From positions 1,612,001-1,676,000 of the forward strand of contig NZ_CP147407.1 of the NCBI RefSeq assembly GCF_037201815.1: a stretch of 64,000 bases of DNA, read 5' to 3'. Of this stretch, positions 16,920 through 25,245 are shown piece after piece. How positions within the stretch are numbered: the stretch's first letter is position 1; every line of letters starts with the position of its first letter. This stretch comes from Metabacillus sp. FJAT-52054 (GTDB taxonomy: Bacteria > Bacillota > Bacilli > Bacillales > Bacillaceae). A model generated the notes under the pieces. It did no database searches. It was not told where the DNA came from and worked only from the letters and a program-made list of their open reading frames with translations. A program made the position numbers and the translations under genes.

Positions 16920-19010
16920 ATGGAAAAAAATGTTCAAAGTGCCTTTCAATTCGAGTCGCAGCAGCTCAAAACATTTGCTGCCGAGATCAATCGCCAGCGT
17001 ACCCGTTTACATTCTGTTCCTAAGTATAGAGGTGAGGATTTAACGGAGCAGGCACTGGAGGATTCAAGGGAACGGAATCGAAAAAATTTAGCTATCGCTG
17101 CAAAAGAACCGTATTTTGGCCGAATGGATTTTAAAGAGACGGATCAAGAAGAAGCAGCTCCTCTATACATCGGCAAGGCCGGTGTTTCAGAAGGGGAGAG
17201 CGGTAAGGCAATGATTATCGACTGGCGGGCTCCTGTCGCGAGCCTTTTCTATTCCTTTACCGGCGGGGAAGAGGAAGTCTATTACATGGCTCCGGAAGGT
17301 ATGATTGAAGGGGACATCTTCTTGAAGAGAAACCTCGTTATTCGTGAAGGAAATCTTCAGCGGGTCGTCGATACCTATGAGCAGGGACAAGAAAACGCTG
17401 GAGCTGCCGATGAATTTTTGCTGTACAGGCTGGGGGATCGCAAGGATAACCGCCTTCGGGACATTGTTTCAACCATTCAGGCCGAGCAGAATGATATGAT
17501 CCGGGCATCCCGTGATACAGCCCTTATTATTCAAGGAGTCGCAGGGAGCGGGAAAACGACAGTTGCCCTTCACCGCCTTGCCTTTCTTATATATGAGTAC
17601 AGAGAAAAGATGCTTGCAGATCAAATGATTATTTTCGCTCCGAATGCGATGTTTTTGGATTATATTTCTAACGTTCTGCCGGAACTTGGGGTCGGTGATA
17701 TACAGCAAACCACCTTTTCGAAATGGGCTCTTCTTAAGCTCGGCGGCCGTTTAAAGGTCCAAACAGCAGATTGGCAGCAGTGGTTTGAACCTGGGGTGAA
17801 TAGAGCGGAGAGCGGAAGCAAAGAGCCTGGAAGGGTAAAGGGTTCACTCGCTTTTTTGAACGCAATGGATGAAGCGCTTCAGCTTTTTATACAAAACGGA
17901 CTTCCCCAAAAGGATTTCGAGCCATGGGATGGTATGGTTTTGAAAAAGAAGGTTATTGAAAATTGGTATGCAGAAGAGTTCAGGGATTATCCTGCCGTGA
18001 AAAAGCGGGAACTGATCTCCATAAAGATTAAACAGTGGCTAAGCAATGAGCTCGAGAAGATCTGGGAGAAAAAAGTCCAGAAAGAAATGAAAACAAAGGC
18101 AGGACAAAGACTTCGTGCATATATGAAATCGTGGCCGGAGCTTGACCCGCTTTCGGTATACAGACAGCTGCTCTCATTAGAGTCTATAAGGGCTCAATTA
18201 TCGGATGAAATTCTTCAGCAAACCGTTAACTATTTAAGGAAAAGAGTAGCTGCCCATGAAGACTTGGCCCCGCTTATTCATATTCATCTAACATTGAATG
18301 GACTTGAAAGAGGCGAGCGATATCACCACATTGTCATTGACGAAGCACAGGATTTTTCCCCTTATCAAATTGCCATGCTTCAAAAGCTTTCGCTGAAAAA
18401 TTCTTTTACGATTCTTGGGGATCTTTCCCAAGGCATTCACAGCAACATCGGCATCCATGCATGGGAGGAAATCATGCCGGTATTTTCAGAAGGCAAGCTC
18501 GCATACAGGGAATTGGAGAGAAGCTACAGATCCACAATGGAAATCATTGAGTTTGCCAATCGGGTGCTCTCAGCTGCCTATAAACCTGCTGTATTGGCAA
18601 AACCGGTCTTTAGGAGCGGTGAAGAGGTGACTGTAACACAGGAAGATGACCCAATCGCTTTTGTGAAGAATTGGATTTCTGAGCGAAAAGCCGCTAGTGC
18701 GAGCAGTCTGGCAATTGTCTGCCGAACGGCTAAAGATGGAGAGGAATACTTTTCTGAATTGCAGAAGGATGGGGTGGATGTTCATCTTGTCCGTGAAGGC
18801 CAGGAAGGATATCAGGGCGGTATTTCTATTATTCCAATTTATTTAACAAAAGGACTTGAATTTGACGCCGTGCTGATTGTGGATGCAGAAGCTTACAATT
18901 ATCAGCATGCTGCTTCCGATGCGAAGCTATTATATGTAGGCTGTACACGTGCGCTCCATTCTTTGACTGTCATTTTTTCCAAACAAGCATCCACGCTGAT
19001 CCCTTCATAA
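16920..19010 (+). CDS. HelD-like RNA polymerase-associated ATPase, short form
   Basis: 696 residues. Superfamily 1 motor: Walker A GVAGSGKTT (about 206-214), Walker B VIDEAQDFSPYQ (about 472), LYVGCTRALHSL near the C-terminus. The HelD-specific KEPYFGRMDF, PLYIGKAGVS and DWRAPVASLFYSF blocks precede the ATPase core. B. subtilis HelD recycles stalled RNA polymerase using a long N-terminal coiled coil inserted in the secondary channel; here only about 60 residues precede the PYFGRMDF block, so that arm looks much shorter. GGAGGAGG lies 8 nt before ATG. Confidence 0.82.
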   Translation: MEKNVQSAFQFESQQLKTFAAEINRQRTRLHSVPKYRGEDLTEQALEDSRERNRKNLAIAAKEPYFGRMDFKETDQEEAAPLYIGKAGVSEGESGKAMIIDWRAPVASLFYSFTGGEEEVYYMAPEGMIEGDIFLKRNLVIREGNLQRVVDTYEQGQENAGAADEFLLYRLGDRKDNRLRDIVSTIQAEQNDMIRASRDTALIIQGVAGSGKTTVALHRLAFLIYEYREKMLADQMIIFAPNAMFLDYISNVLPELGVGDIQQTTFSKWALLKLGGRLKVQTADWQQWFEPGVNRAESGSKEPGRVKGSLAFLNAMDEALQLFIQNGLPQKDFEPWDGMVLKKKVIENWYAEEFRDYPAVKKRELISIKIKQWLSNELEKIWEKKVQKEMKTKAGQRLRAYMKSWPELDPLSVYRQLLSLESIRAQLSDEILQQTVNYLRKRVAAHEDLAPLIHIHLTLNGLERGERYHHIVIDEAQDFSPYQIAMLQKLSLKNSFTILGDLSQGIHSNIGIHAWEEIMPVFSEGKLAYRELERSYRSTMEIIEFANRVLSAAYKPAVLAKPVFRSGEEVTVTQEDDPIAFVKNWISERKAASASSLAIVCRTAKDGEEYFSELQKDGVDVHLVREGQEGYQGGISIIPIYLTKGLEFDAVLIVDAEAYNYQHAASDAKLLYVGCTRALHSLTVIFSKQASTLIPS

Positions 19011-19040
19011 AGAACCCGCCAATAATGGCGGGTTCTTTGC
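19009..19040. terminator. Bidirectional terminator
   Basis: Thirteen-base perfect stem AAAGAACCCGCCA / TGGCGGGTTCTTT between convergent genes. Confidence 0.92.
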
Positions 19041-19859
19041 TTAAATCCACTTAGCAAACCACGCAACATACCATGCCGCGGGCAAGAACAGCGCCTGTGC
19101 AGCTACCGTTCCGATAAGCTTTGAGCTGACCATGGTCAAGGAATAGCTTTTCAAGTAAATATAGCCTTCCTGCTTTTTGGAGACACGGTCTGCAAGAACG
19201 GAAGCTTTAGGATCAATAAAAAGAGTGAGCAGGATGGTTGCCACACCGTTGATAATTCCTGAAGACATAAGGGCAGCCTGTGAATATTTTTCAGGAACCA
19301 GCTCCGAAGCATAAATAGAAGATAACACTCCAACTGTGAATACTGCTGAAATGAGTATGTTTATGACAAAAATCCGTTTGGGAATCGTTTTGAATGTTAT
19401 GCCGTTTAAATGAGACCATTTAGGTAAATGAAAACAGCTGATCATTTTCCTGAAACCGTTCCGATTGAAATTTTTTGTTAATAGTGAAACGACAGAACCT
19501 CTTTCTCTGGATAACTGGATAATCGCTCTTGAAAAGAGGGCAATAAATGTTGGAAACAAAAGAATGCCCAAAAGAACTCCTATCGTCGTAACGGCAATTA
19601 AAATTCTGTATTGTTCTTCAATAATGACCATTTTGTTTTCAAGCTTTGAAGCATCTGTAATAAGCTTGGCTGTCAAAGGCTGCTGAATCATGACAGAGAA
19701 ACGGGAGACGAGAACCATTGTGCTGAATAAGGAAAGGGCAGTCGCAATCAATTTAACCCGGGCGCCTGAAATCCTTGCAGAATACGCAAGTGTTTCAACA
19801 GTTGTTATAATCAGCAGGAAAACAGAAATGAACATAACTCTCTCTGTAATGAGATGCAT
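19041..19859 (-). CDS. amj: Lipid II flippase Amj
   Basis: 272 residues with about six to seven membrane segments, no signal peptide. The start (HLITERVMFISVFLLIITTVETLAYS) and the internal RISGARVKLIATALSLFSTMVLVSR pattern follow B. subtilis Amj (YdaH), the alternative to MurJ for moving lipid II across the membrane. TAGGAG precedes ATG. Monocistronic. The remote family link is by recalled sequence pattern, not alignment. Confidence 0.85.
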   Translation of the reverse strand: MHLITERVMFISVFLLIITTVETLAYSARISGARVKLIATALSLFSTMVLVSRFSVMIQQPLTAKLITDASKLENKMVIIEEQYRILIAVTTIGVLLGILLFPTFIALFSRAIIQLSRERGSVVSLLTKNFNRNGFRKMISCFHLPKWSHLNGITFKTIPKRIFVINILISAVFTVGVLSSIYASELVPEKYSQAALMSSGIINGVATILLTLFIDPKASVLADRVSKKQEGYIYLKSYSLTMVSSKLIGTVAAQALFLPAAWYVAWFAKWI

Positions 19860-19929
19860 GAGTAAGTCTCCTAACTATGTAATCTACATGCATTATATAG
19901 GAAAAAGAAGATATTGGAAATCAAATAAA

Positions 19930-19947
19930 TATCTCGAATTCAAAATA
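19930..19947. promoter_or_regulatory. MhqR-like operator, upstream copy
   Basis: TATCTCGAATTCAAAATA is a 9-9 dyad with two mismatches, close to the MhqR box TATCTCGAATTCGAGATA recalled from B. subtilis. It sits just upstream of the -35 of the DoxX gene. Confidence 0.6.
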
Positions 19948-19952
19948 AATCA

Positions 19953-19981
19953 TTGACTCTAGATTCGGAATGTATTATCTT
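19953..19981 (+). promoter_or_regulatory. SigA promoter of the DoxX gene
   Basis: TTGACT, 17 nt, TATCTT. The -10 is contained in the downstream operator dyad, as expected for a repressed promoter. Confidence 0.6.
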
Positions 19982-19993
19982 TAAATCAAGATA
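19976..19993. promoter_or_regulatory. MhqR-like operator, downstream copy
   Basis: TATCTTTAAATCAAGATA, perfect six-base arms around six bases, overlapping the -10 region of the DoxX promoter. Confidence 0.6.
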
Positions 19994-20024
19994 TTTTATT
20001 TCAAAGTAAATAGGAGGAATCATT

Positions 20025-20405
20025 ATGGATATTGCACTGCTTATTTTACGTCTTGTTATCGGATTAACATTTATGGCTTATGGAAGCCAGAAACTTTTTG
20101 GGTGGTTCGGAGGATATGGACTAAATGGAACAGCTCAATGGATGGAGTCGCTTGGAATGAAGCCGGGGAAAGTTGCTGCGGTAGGAGCGGGAGCATCTGA
20201 ACTATTAGGGGGCCTGCTGCTTGTACTTGGATTATGGACTGGAATTGGAGCAGCACTGATTATCCTAACTATGGTCGTTGCAATAGCAACGGTTCATGGA
20301 AAAAATGGATATTGGAATGGGAAGGGCGGATTTGAATACAATCTGCTGATTATTGCTGCTGCATTAGTACTTGCATTGGCTGGTCCTGGATCTATTTCTT
20401 TATAA
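20025..20405 (+). CDS. DoxX-family membrane protein (MhqP-like)
   Basis: 126 residues, four membrane helices. DoxX pattern: RLVIGLTFMAYGSQKLFGWFGGYG at the N-terminus, then ELLGGLLLVLGLWT and FEYNLLIIAAALVLAL. Bacillus members such as MhqP belong to the quinone/electrophile-stress regulon under MhqR. Two MhqR-like boxes flank this promoter, which fits. TAGGAGG 8 nt before ATG. The biochemical role of DoxX proteins in bacilli is not settled. Confidence 0.88.
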   Translation: MDIALLILRLVIGLTFMAYGSQKLFGWFGGYGLNGTAQWMESLGMKPGKVAAVGAGASELLGGLLLVLGLWTGIGAALIILTMVVAIATVHGKNGYWNGKGGFEYNLLIIAAALVLALAGPGSISL

Positions 20406-20449
20406 TGCACCATGGAATAGCTCATACGGGAAAGTAAACATATAAAAAA

Positions 20450-20513
20450 CACCTGCAGCATCATTAATAGCTGCAGGAGGGAGTGCTCTGATCATAAGAG
20501 CACTCCTTTTTTT
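20450..20513 (+). terminator. Tandem hairpins ending in a strong terminator
   Basis: A first stem CCTGCAGC / GCTGCAGG (20451-20476) is followed by GAGTGCTCT / AGAGCACTC (20481-20505) and CCTTTTTTT. Confidence 0.88.
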
Positions 20514-20520
20514 CTTGAAT

Positions 20521-21085
20521 TGCAGCGGTCAGACAAATAGTACTCAGAGGACAAATTCCAGTTCCGAACGGCTTCAGGAACGGATAGATAACAGGTGACA
20601 ACGGACAAATAAAATGCATCGGACAAATTCCAGCTCCGATCGGCCAAAAAAAGTTCAAAAACGGCTAAATAAGCAAGCTGAACGGCTAGATAGCGGGTGA
20701 CAAGGGACAAATAAAATGCATCGGACAATTCCAGTTCCGACCGGCCAAAAAAAGTTCAGGAACGGCTAAATAAGCAAGCGGAACGGCTAGATAACGGGTG
20801 ACAACGGACAAATAAAATGCATCGGACAAAATCCAGTTCCAACCGGCCAAAAAAGGTTCAGGAACGGCTAAATAAGCAAACGGAACGGCTAGATAACAGG
20901 TGCCAACGGACAAATAAAATGCATCGGACAAAATCCAGTTCCGACCGGCCAAAAAAAGTTCAGGAACGGCTAAATAAGCAAGCGGAACGGCTAGATAACG
21001 GTGACAACGGTCAAATAAAATGCATCGGACAAAATCCAGTTCCGAAACAGCTAAATAAGTAAGCGGAACGGCTAAAAACCTGCCA
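20521..21085. repeat. Tandem repeat, period 101-102 bp, about 5.3 copies
   Basis: The landmark AAAATGCATCGGACAA recurs at 20611, 20713, 20814, 20916 and 21017, giving spacings of 102, 101, 102 and 101. Each unit also holds CCGGCCAAAAAAAGTTCA and ACGGCTAAATAAGCAAGC. A degenerate copy precedes the first and a truncated one (missing about 35 bp) ends the array. Unit sequences are 90% or more alike. Because the period alternates in frame, open frames across it are not maintained and I see no gene in 20406-21202. Confidence 0.92.
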
Positions 21086-21202
21086 TCTTGGCGCTTACAC
21101 CTGCAGACAAAATTCACAGTCAAGCAAAACAAAGTGTTTCGGAAATTAATATATTTAAATGGTAAAATAATCCTGTATGATATAGGGGAAGGGGAGATCA
21201 CG

Positions 21203-21790
21203 ATGCTTTTTCATTACCATTACTGGACACCTTATTTAGAAGAGACAGAAAAGTTTTACACAGAACTCGGGTTCACAGTTCATCAGAGGATCGGCAGACT
21301 AAATGGTTCATTTCAATCTTTTAATCCGCCGCTGGTATGGGAAGACTTCCGTGAAAATCCGCCGTTGTTCCGTATTATTGAAATGAAAAAGGGGAACATC
21401 AACGTTACGGTCGGATATGGTAAAAAGGTTATGTTTGATCACATTGGTTTCTTTGTTTCAAAAGAGGAACATGGAATAGTGTGCGAAAAGGCAAGGAATC
21501 TTGGGTGGAAGGTAGAGGAAGATGAAAGGAGAACCTTTATTTCTACTCCATATGGTTTTCGCATTGAGCTTCAAACCCATCCTGATGTCCTGGCTGCTGG
21601 CGATGCAGCTATAGAAAAAATGATTCTTAGTATACGTAAGGAAGGCTTGGAAAAAGATTTGCATCGTTTATTCAATAGGGATGTTCGGGTTTTCTCTGTA
21701 TTGGATGAAGAAATAAACGTGCAGCAGGTCGTAATAAATGGCATAGTTTTTGTGAAGGATCCGAATGGTGTATCCATATGGAGCATTTAA
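21203..21790 (+). CDS. VOC/glyoxalase-fold family protein
   Basis: 195 residues from the ATG behind GGGGAAGGGGAG; an in-frame upstream start at 21134 has no site. The fold pattern is visible as FHYHYWTPYLEETEKFYTELGF, VMFDHIGFFVS, FISTPYGFRIELQTHP. Such proteins are metal-dependent dioxygenases, isomerases or resistance proteins; the C-terminal third (from about 120) is unusual for a minimal VOC domain. Substrate unknown. A lipoprotein gene follows 14 nt after the stop. Confidence 0.7.
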   Translation: MLFHYHYWTPYLEETEKFYTELGFTVHQRIGRLNGSFQSFNPPLVWEDFRENPPLFRIIEMKKGNINVTVGYGKKVMFDHIGFFVSKEEHGIVCEKARNLGWKVEEDERRTFISTPYGFRIELQTHPDVLAAGDAAIEKMILSIRKEGLEKDLHRLFNRDVRVFSVLDEEINVQQVVINGIVFVKDPNGVSIWSI

Positions 21791-21804
21791 AAGGAAAACG
21801 TCAT

Positions 21805-22383
21805 ATGATCCGGGCACTGCTGCTGGCATCCATTTTCCTTCTTTTAGCCGGGTGCCAGATTACACATTCAAAAGAAGTTGTAAATAAAGTACCGAAATCT
21901 CCGGAATCTACAATGGCTGTAAAGGATTTGAGCTCGGGGAATGAAGAACTGGTCCGGTATACGACTTCCGGAAACATATTCAGCAGTGGCATAAATAATA
22001 TTGATCTTTCAATTGAAGCCCTTTATAACAGGAACACCAAGAAATATGTATACTTAATGAAGCTGAGAGATTTAGATCCGATTCATTCCGATAATAAAGA
22101 TGCACCCAACCAATATAAAATTTTACGGATCACTGCAGGCGTAAAGTCAGACATAACCACTGGTCAATACATAATTTCAGCCTCTTCTCCTTTATTTAGA
22201 GAGGGAGTTGACTACAAGCTTGAAGGAACATATCTTTTATTTACATCTAAACAGAAGTTTACAGGAGAACAATTCATGGTGGAGTCATTTCTTACAAATA
22301 AGGAGACAATCGGTGAAAATGAAACTGGTGTTCTCACTTACCGAGCTTATTTTGAGAGCGGAAAATCATCTAGTTATCACTAA
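21805..22383 (+). CDS. Hypothetical lipoprotein
   Basis: 192 residues. Signal peptide with lipobox: MIRALLLASIFLLLAGC, Cys17 being the acylated residue. AAGGAAAAC precedes this ATG, so the earlier in-frame start at 21778 is not used. The mature part is beta-rich and hydrophilic (YTTSGNIFSSGINNIDLSIEALY, LTYRAYFESGK) with no motif I recognise. Probably co-transcribed with the VOC protein gene. Confidence 0.75.
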   Translation: MIRALLLASIFLLLAGCQITHSKEVVNKVPKSPESTMAVKDLSSGNEELVRYTTSGNIFSSGINNIDLSIEALYNRNTKKYVYLMKLRDLDPIHSDNKDAPNQYKILRITAGVKSDITTGQYIISASSPLFREGVDYKLEGTYLLFTSKQKFTGEQFMVESFLTNKETIGENETGVLTYRAYFESGKSSSYH

Positions 22384-22479
22384 TTAAAGGCACTTTAGGA
22401 GCATCTCGACTGGTCAGACTGAGATGTAACCATTTCTCATTTATATTACTAGCAGCCAAGCATGCGATCATAAGCTAAC

Positions 22480-22512
22480 TAAAAGACCATTCTGATCTGG
22501 TCTTTTTTTTTG
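22480..22512 (+). terminator. Terminator
   Basis: Stem AAAGACCA / TGGTCTTT followed by nine T; closes the VOC-lipoprotein unit about 100 nt downstream. The rest of 22384-22782 holds the two operator copies listed next and no gene. Confidence 0.85.
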
Positions 22513-22520
22513 CCCTCCAT

Positions 22521-22563
22521 TAGGAACTTCCAGGTACCTATCGTACATTAAAGTGCGTACTTT
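22521..22563. promoter_or_regulatory. HxlR-type operator, copy 1
   Basis: TAGGAACTT, GTACCTA, then AAGTGCGTACTT, repeated with the same order and spacing 107 bp downstream. TACTT/AAGTA half-sites of this kind are typical of HxlR (YodB/YtcD-like) regulators. Confidence 0.55.
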
Positions 22564-22627
22564 CCCTATGAACTGAAATAACCCATAATGACTAACAGTT
22601 ACCTCATACTGTTTGGAACGAAGCCTA

Positions 22628-22670
22628 TAGGAACTTTTAAGTACCTACAGCACTTCAAAGTGCGTACTTC
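22628..22670. promoter_or_regulatory. HxlR-type operator, copy 2
   Basis: Same three blocks as copy 1 (TAGGAACTT, GTACCTA, AAGTGCGTACTT) with diverged linkers; about 110 nt before the MFS start. Confidence 0.55.
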
Positions 22671-22782
22671 TATTAAATAATAGTATGGGTCATAATAACT
22701 TTAGAAGGTCACAGGAATGCAGGGCCCGCATTTCTGAAGCCGCAATTATTTATGTGTATTTATATGAAAAGGAGGAGTTCGA

Positions 22783-23991
22783 ATGAGCTCAACTGCAATC
22801 AATCAAAAGGAGAAAAAAGGCGGGTCACTCGCCCTTCTTGCTTTGGCCATTAGTGCCTTTGGAATTGGAACAACTGAATTTGTGCCAGTCGGTTTGCTTT
22901 CATCTTTAGCTGATGATTTAAATATATCGATTACACTTGCTGGACTATTAATTTCCGGTTATGCCATGGGAGTTGCAATCGGAGCTCCTGTGTTAACTGC
23001 TCTTACTAATAAGATGAGCAGAAAAACGCTGCTTATGCTGCTCATGGTTGTCTTTATTGTAGGAAACTCAGTTGCAGCATTGTCCGAAAGCTTCACCCTG
23101 CTTTTAATTGCCCGTTTTATTACAGCCTTCTCACATGGGGTATTTTTCTCCATTGGTTCTACAATCGCTGCGGACTTGGTACCTGAGAACAAACGTGCCA
23201 GCGCGATTGCCTTTATGTTTACAGGATTAACAGTAGCAACTGTAACAGGAGTGCCTCTTGGTACATTCATCGGCCAGGCTTTCGGCTGGAGAGCAACATT
23301 CTGGGCAGTGGCGGCATTAGGAGTTATCGCCATCATTGCAAGTGCAATTTTAGTGCCTGGCAACTTGAAAAAAGCACCTGAATCTAAAATCAGCGATAAC
23401 TTTAAAATTCTTGGAAACGGTCCGCTTATGCTTTCCTTTGCCATCACTGCATTAGGGTACGGCGGAACATTTGTAGCGTTCACTTATTTAGCTCCAATTC
23501 TTGAAGATATTACAGGATTTGCTGCCGGCTCAGTCAGCGTTCTGCTGCTTGTTTATGGAGTAGCTGTTGCTATTGGTAATGCAGTAGGAGGGAAAGTAGC
23601 GAATAATAATCCGCTAAAAGCTTTGTTCTGGATGTTTTTGGTACAAGCCATCGTATTAGTCGCGCTCACCTTTACCGCTCCATTTAAAGTAGCAGGTTTA
23701 ATTACCATTTTCTTAATGGGATTGCTTGCTTTTATGAATGTGCCGGGGCTGCAGGTATTTGTGGTTCAGCTGGCTGAACGCCATGTTCCTTCTGCAGTAA
23801 ACGTTGCTTCTGCTCTTAATATAGCAGCATTTAACGTAGGTATTGCAATCGGTGCATTCGTTGGAGGTTTGATTGTGGACTCTATTGGATTGATTCACAC
23901 ACCTTGGATCGGCGGCGTGATGGTATTTGGTGCTGTTCTTCTAACCGCCTGGAGTTCTGCGATTGAGAAAAAACACACACGTTCTGCTTAA
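22783..23991 (+). CDS. MFS efflux transporter, DHA1 type (YtbD-like)
   Basis: 402 residues, 12 membrane helices. N-terminal ALAISAFGIGTTEFVPVGLL and the motif-A region ALTNKMSRKTLL mark the drug:proton antiporter group that includes B. subtilis YtbD and AraJ-like proteins; motif C-like GVPLGTFIGQAFGWRATFW is present. AAGGAGGAG precedes ATG. The gap to the next gene is 15 nt. B. subtilis ytbD is beside an HxlR regulator, agreeing with the operators upstream. Confidence 0.85.
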   Translation: MSSTAINQKEKKGGSLALLALAISAFGIGTTEFVPVGLLSSLADDLNISITLAGLLISGYAMGVAIGAPVLTALTNKMSRKTLLMLLMVVFIVGNSVAALSESFTLLLIARFITAFSHGVFFSIGSTIAADLVPENKRASAIAFMFTGLTVATVTGVPLGTFIGQAFGWRATFWAVAALGVIAIIASAILVPGNLKKAPESKISDNFKILGNGPLMLSFAITALGYGGTFVAFTYLAPILEDITGFAAGSVSVLLLVYGVAVAIGNAVGGKVANNNPLKALFWMFLVQAIVLVALTFTAPFKVAGLITIFLMGLLAFMNVPGLQVFVVQLAERHVPSAVNVASALNIAAFNVGIAIGAFVGGLIVDSIGLIHTPWIGGVMVFGAVLLTAWSSAIEKKHTRSA

Positions 23992-24006
23992 AGGAGGAAT
24001 GCTCGG

Positions 24007-24996
24007 ATGACACTGTTTAATGGACACCGTTCTTACAATCGGATGTATAAAGAGGGAGAGCTGACTCTAGGTCTGCATATCCCGCTTGAAAATTACCGCT
24101 TTGAAGCACCGACCATGGAAAAACAGGTGGAGCTATCACAAAAGGCAGAAGAGTACGGTTTTACCAGTCTTTGGTTCAGAGATGTTCTGCTGCAGGATCC
24201 TCAATTTGGCGATCCTGCCACAGGGCAGATTTATGACATGATGATTTATTTAACCTACTTGGCAAGTAAAACGAAAGAAATTGCTCTAGGAACTTCCGCT
24301 GCCGTTCTTTCGTTGAGGCATCCGTTAAGGATTGCTAAAGAAGCGGCCACATTAGAAGCGCTTTTTCCAGAAAGACTGATTCTGGGGGTTTCTTCTGGAG
24401 ACCGGCGCGCCGATTTTCAGGCATTGGGTGTAACTCATGCCACCAGAGGAGAGCGCTTTGCTGAAGCCTTCCATTATATGAATAATGTCTTATATAATGA
24501 ATTTCCGGAACTTTCCGGATCCCTGGGATCAATCAGTGGAGCTAATCTGGTTCCGAAACCGGATAAAAGGATTCCAACCATGATTACAGGCTACAGCCAG
24601 CAGGATATGGAGTGGTTTGCGAAGTATGGTGATGGATGGATGTATTATCCGCGCACCCCGCATTTGCAGGAAGAATCGATCAAGCAGTGGAGGGAGCTTT
24701 CAGCCAAATTCCATCCTGGTGTGTTTAAACCGTTCAGCCAGCCTATGCATCTTGATCTAGCTGAAGATCCAAACGAGATGCCAGTCCCGATTAGGCTTGG
24801 ATTCAGAGCTGGCCGGAACACCTTAATCGAACTGCTTGAGGTATACAGAGAAATCGGGGTTAATCACCTATTCTTTGCATTATTTGACGGAGAACGCCCG
24901 GCAGATGAAGTGATCCAGGAGCTGGGGGAAGAAGTATTGCCTCATTTTCCTGCGCATGCTGTGCCAGGAATTGAAACTTTCTCTCGATCAAAATAA
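24007..24996 (+). CDS. Luciferase-like monooxygenase (LLM class flavin oxidoreductase)
   Basis: 329 residues, TIM-barrel F420/FMN-dependent fold. Visible features: LSQKAEEYGFTSLWFRDVLL, IALGTSAAVLSLRHPLRIAKEAATLEAL, RLILGVSSGDRRADFQALGV, and the C-terminal GVNHLFFALFDGERPADEVIQEL. AAAGGAGGAAT precedes ATG. With the MFS pump in one operon behind HxlR-like operators, it probably oxidises a toxic compound or its conjugate that the pump exports; this is inference. Confidence 0.85.
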   Translation: MTLFNGHRSYNRMYKEGELTLGLHIPLENYRFEAPTMEKQVELSQKAEEYGFTSLWFRDVLLQDPQFGDPATGQIYDMMIYLTYLASKTKEIALGTSAAVLSLRHPLRIAKEAATLEALFPERLILGVSSGDRRADFQALGVTHATRGERFAEAFHYMNNVLYNEFPELSGSLGSISGANLVPKPDKRIPTMITGYSQQDMEWFAKYGDGWMYYPRTPHLQEESIKQWRELSAKFHPGVFKPFSQPMHLDLAEDPNEMPVPIRLGFRAGRNTLIELLEVYREIGVNHLFFALFDGERPADEVIQELGEEVLPHFPAHAVPGIETFSRSK

Positions 24997-25032
24997 TAAT
25001 AAAGATAAATCGGCTTTTCGGCAAAACCAGTT

Positions 25033-25072
25033 AGAATCCGGGTGCAGCAATTACCGGATTCTCTTTTTTTCC
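25033..25072 (+). terminator. Terminator of the MFS-LLM operon
   Basis: Stem GAATCCGG / CCGGATTC then TCTTTTTTT. Confidence 0.9.
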
Positions 25073-25098
25073 CATATTTAAATATGATGCTTGCTTTT

Positions 25099-25159
25099 TA
25101 ACAACTTTTGATTGGTGCAGCATTCGTAAGCCGCAATCAACTCCCAAGTTTAACAGAGC
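25099..25159. repeat. Second truncated copy of the TTGATTGG/CAATCAA repeat
   Basis: TTGATTG (25108) is inverted against CAATCAA (25134), and the element ends in the same 14 nt AAGTTTAACAGAGC as the copy at 2802-2815. The internal portion has decayed differently, so both are likely remnants of one longer element. Confidence 0.6.
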
Positions 25160-25245
25160 TTGCTATTCAAAAGCCTGCTCAGTTTACTTCCTCACCCTTT
25201 TTGCTTACAGTTAAAAGGAATCTTACATATAAAGGGGAGAAAACT

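Noticed and set aside
20521..21085. Possible CRISPR array
   Set aside because: Units are contiguous at about 101 bp with no unique spacers, and no cas genes are nearby.
20686..21201. Long open frame on the minus strand (repeating LAVPLAYLAVPELFLAG) and a plus-strand frame at 20817-21062
   Set aside because: They are translations of the 101-102 bp tandem repeat; the period shifts frame and no ribosome site is present.
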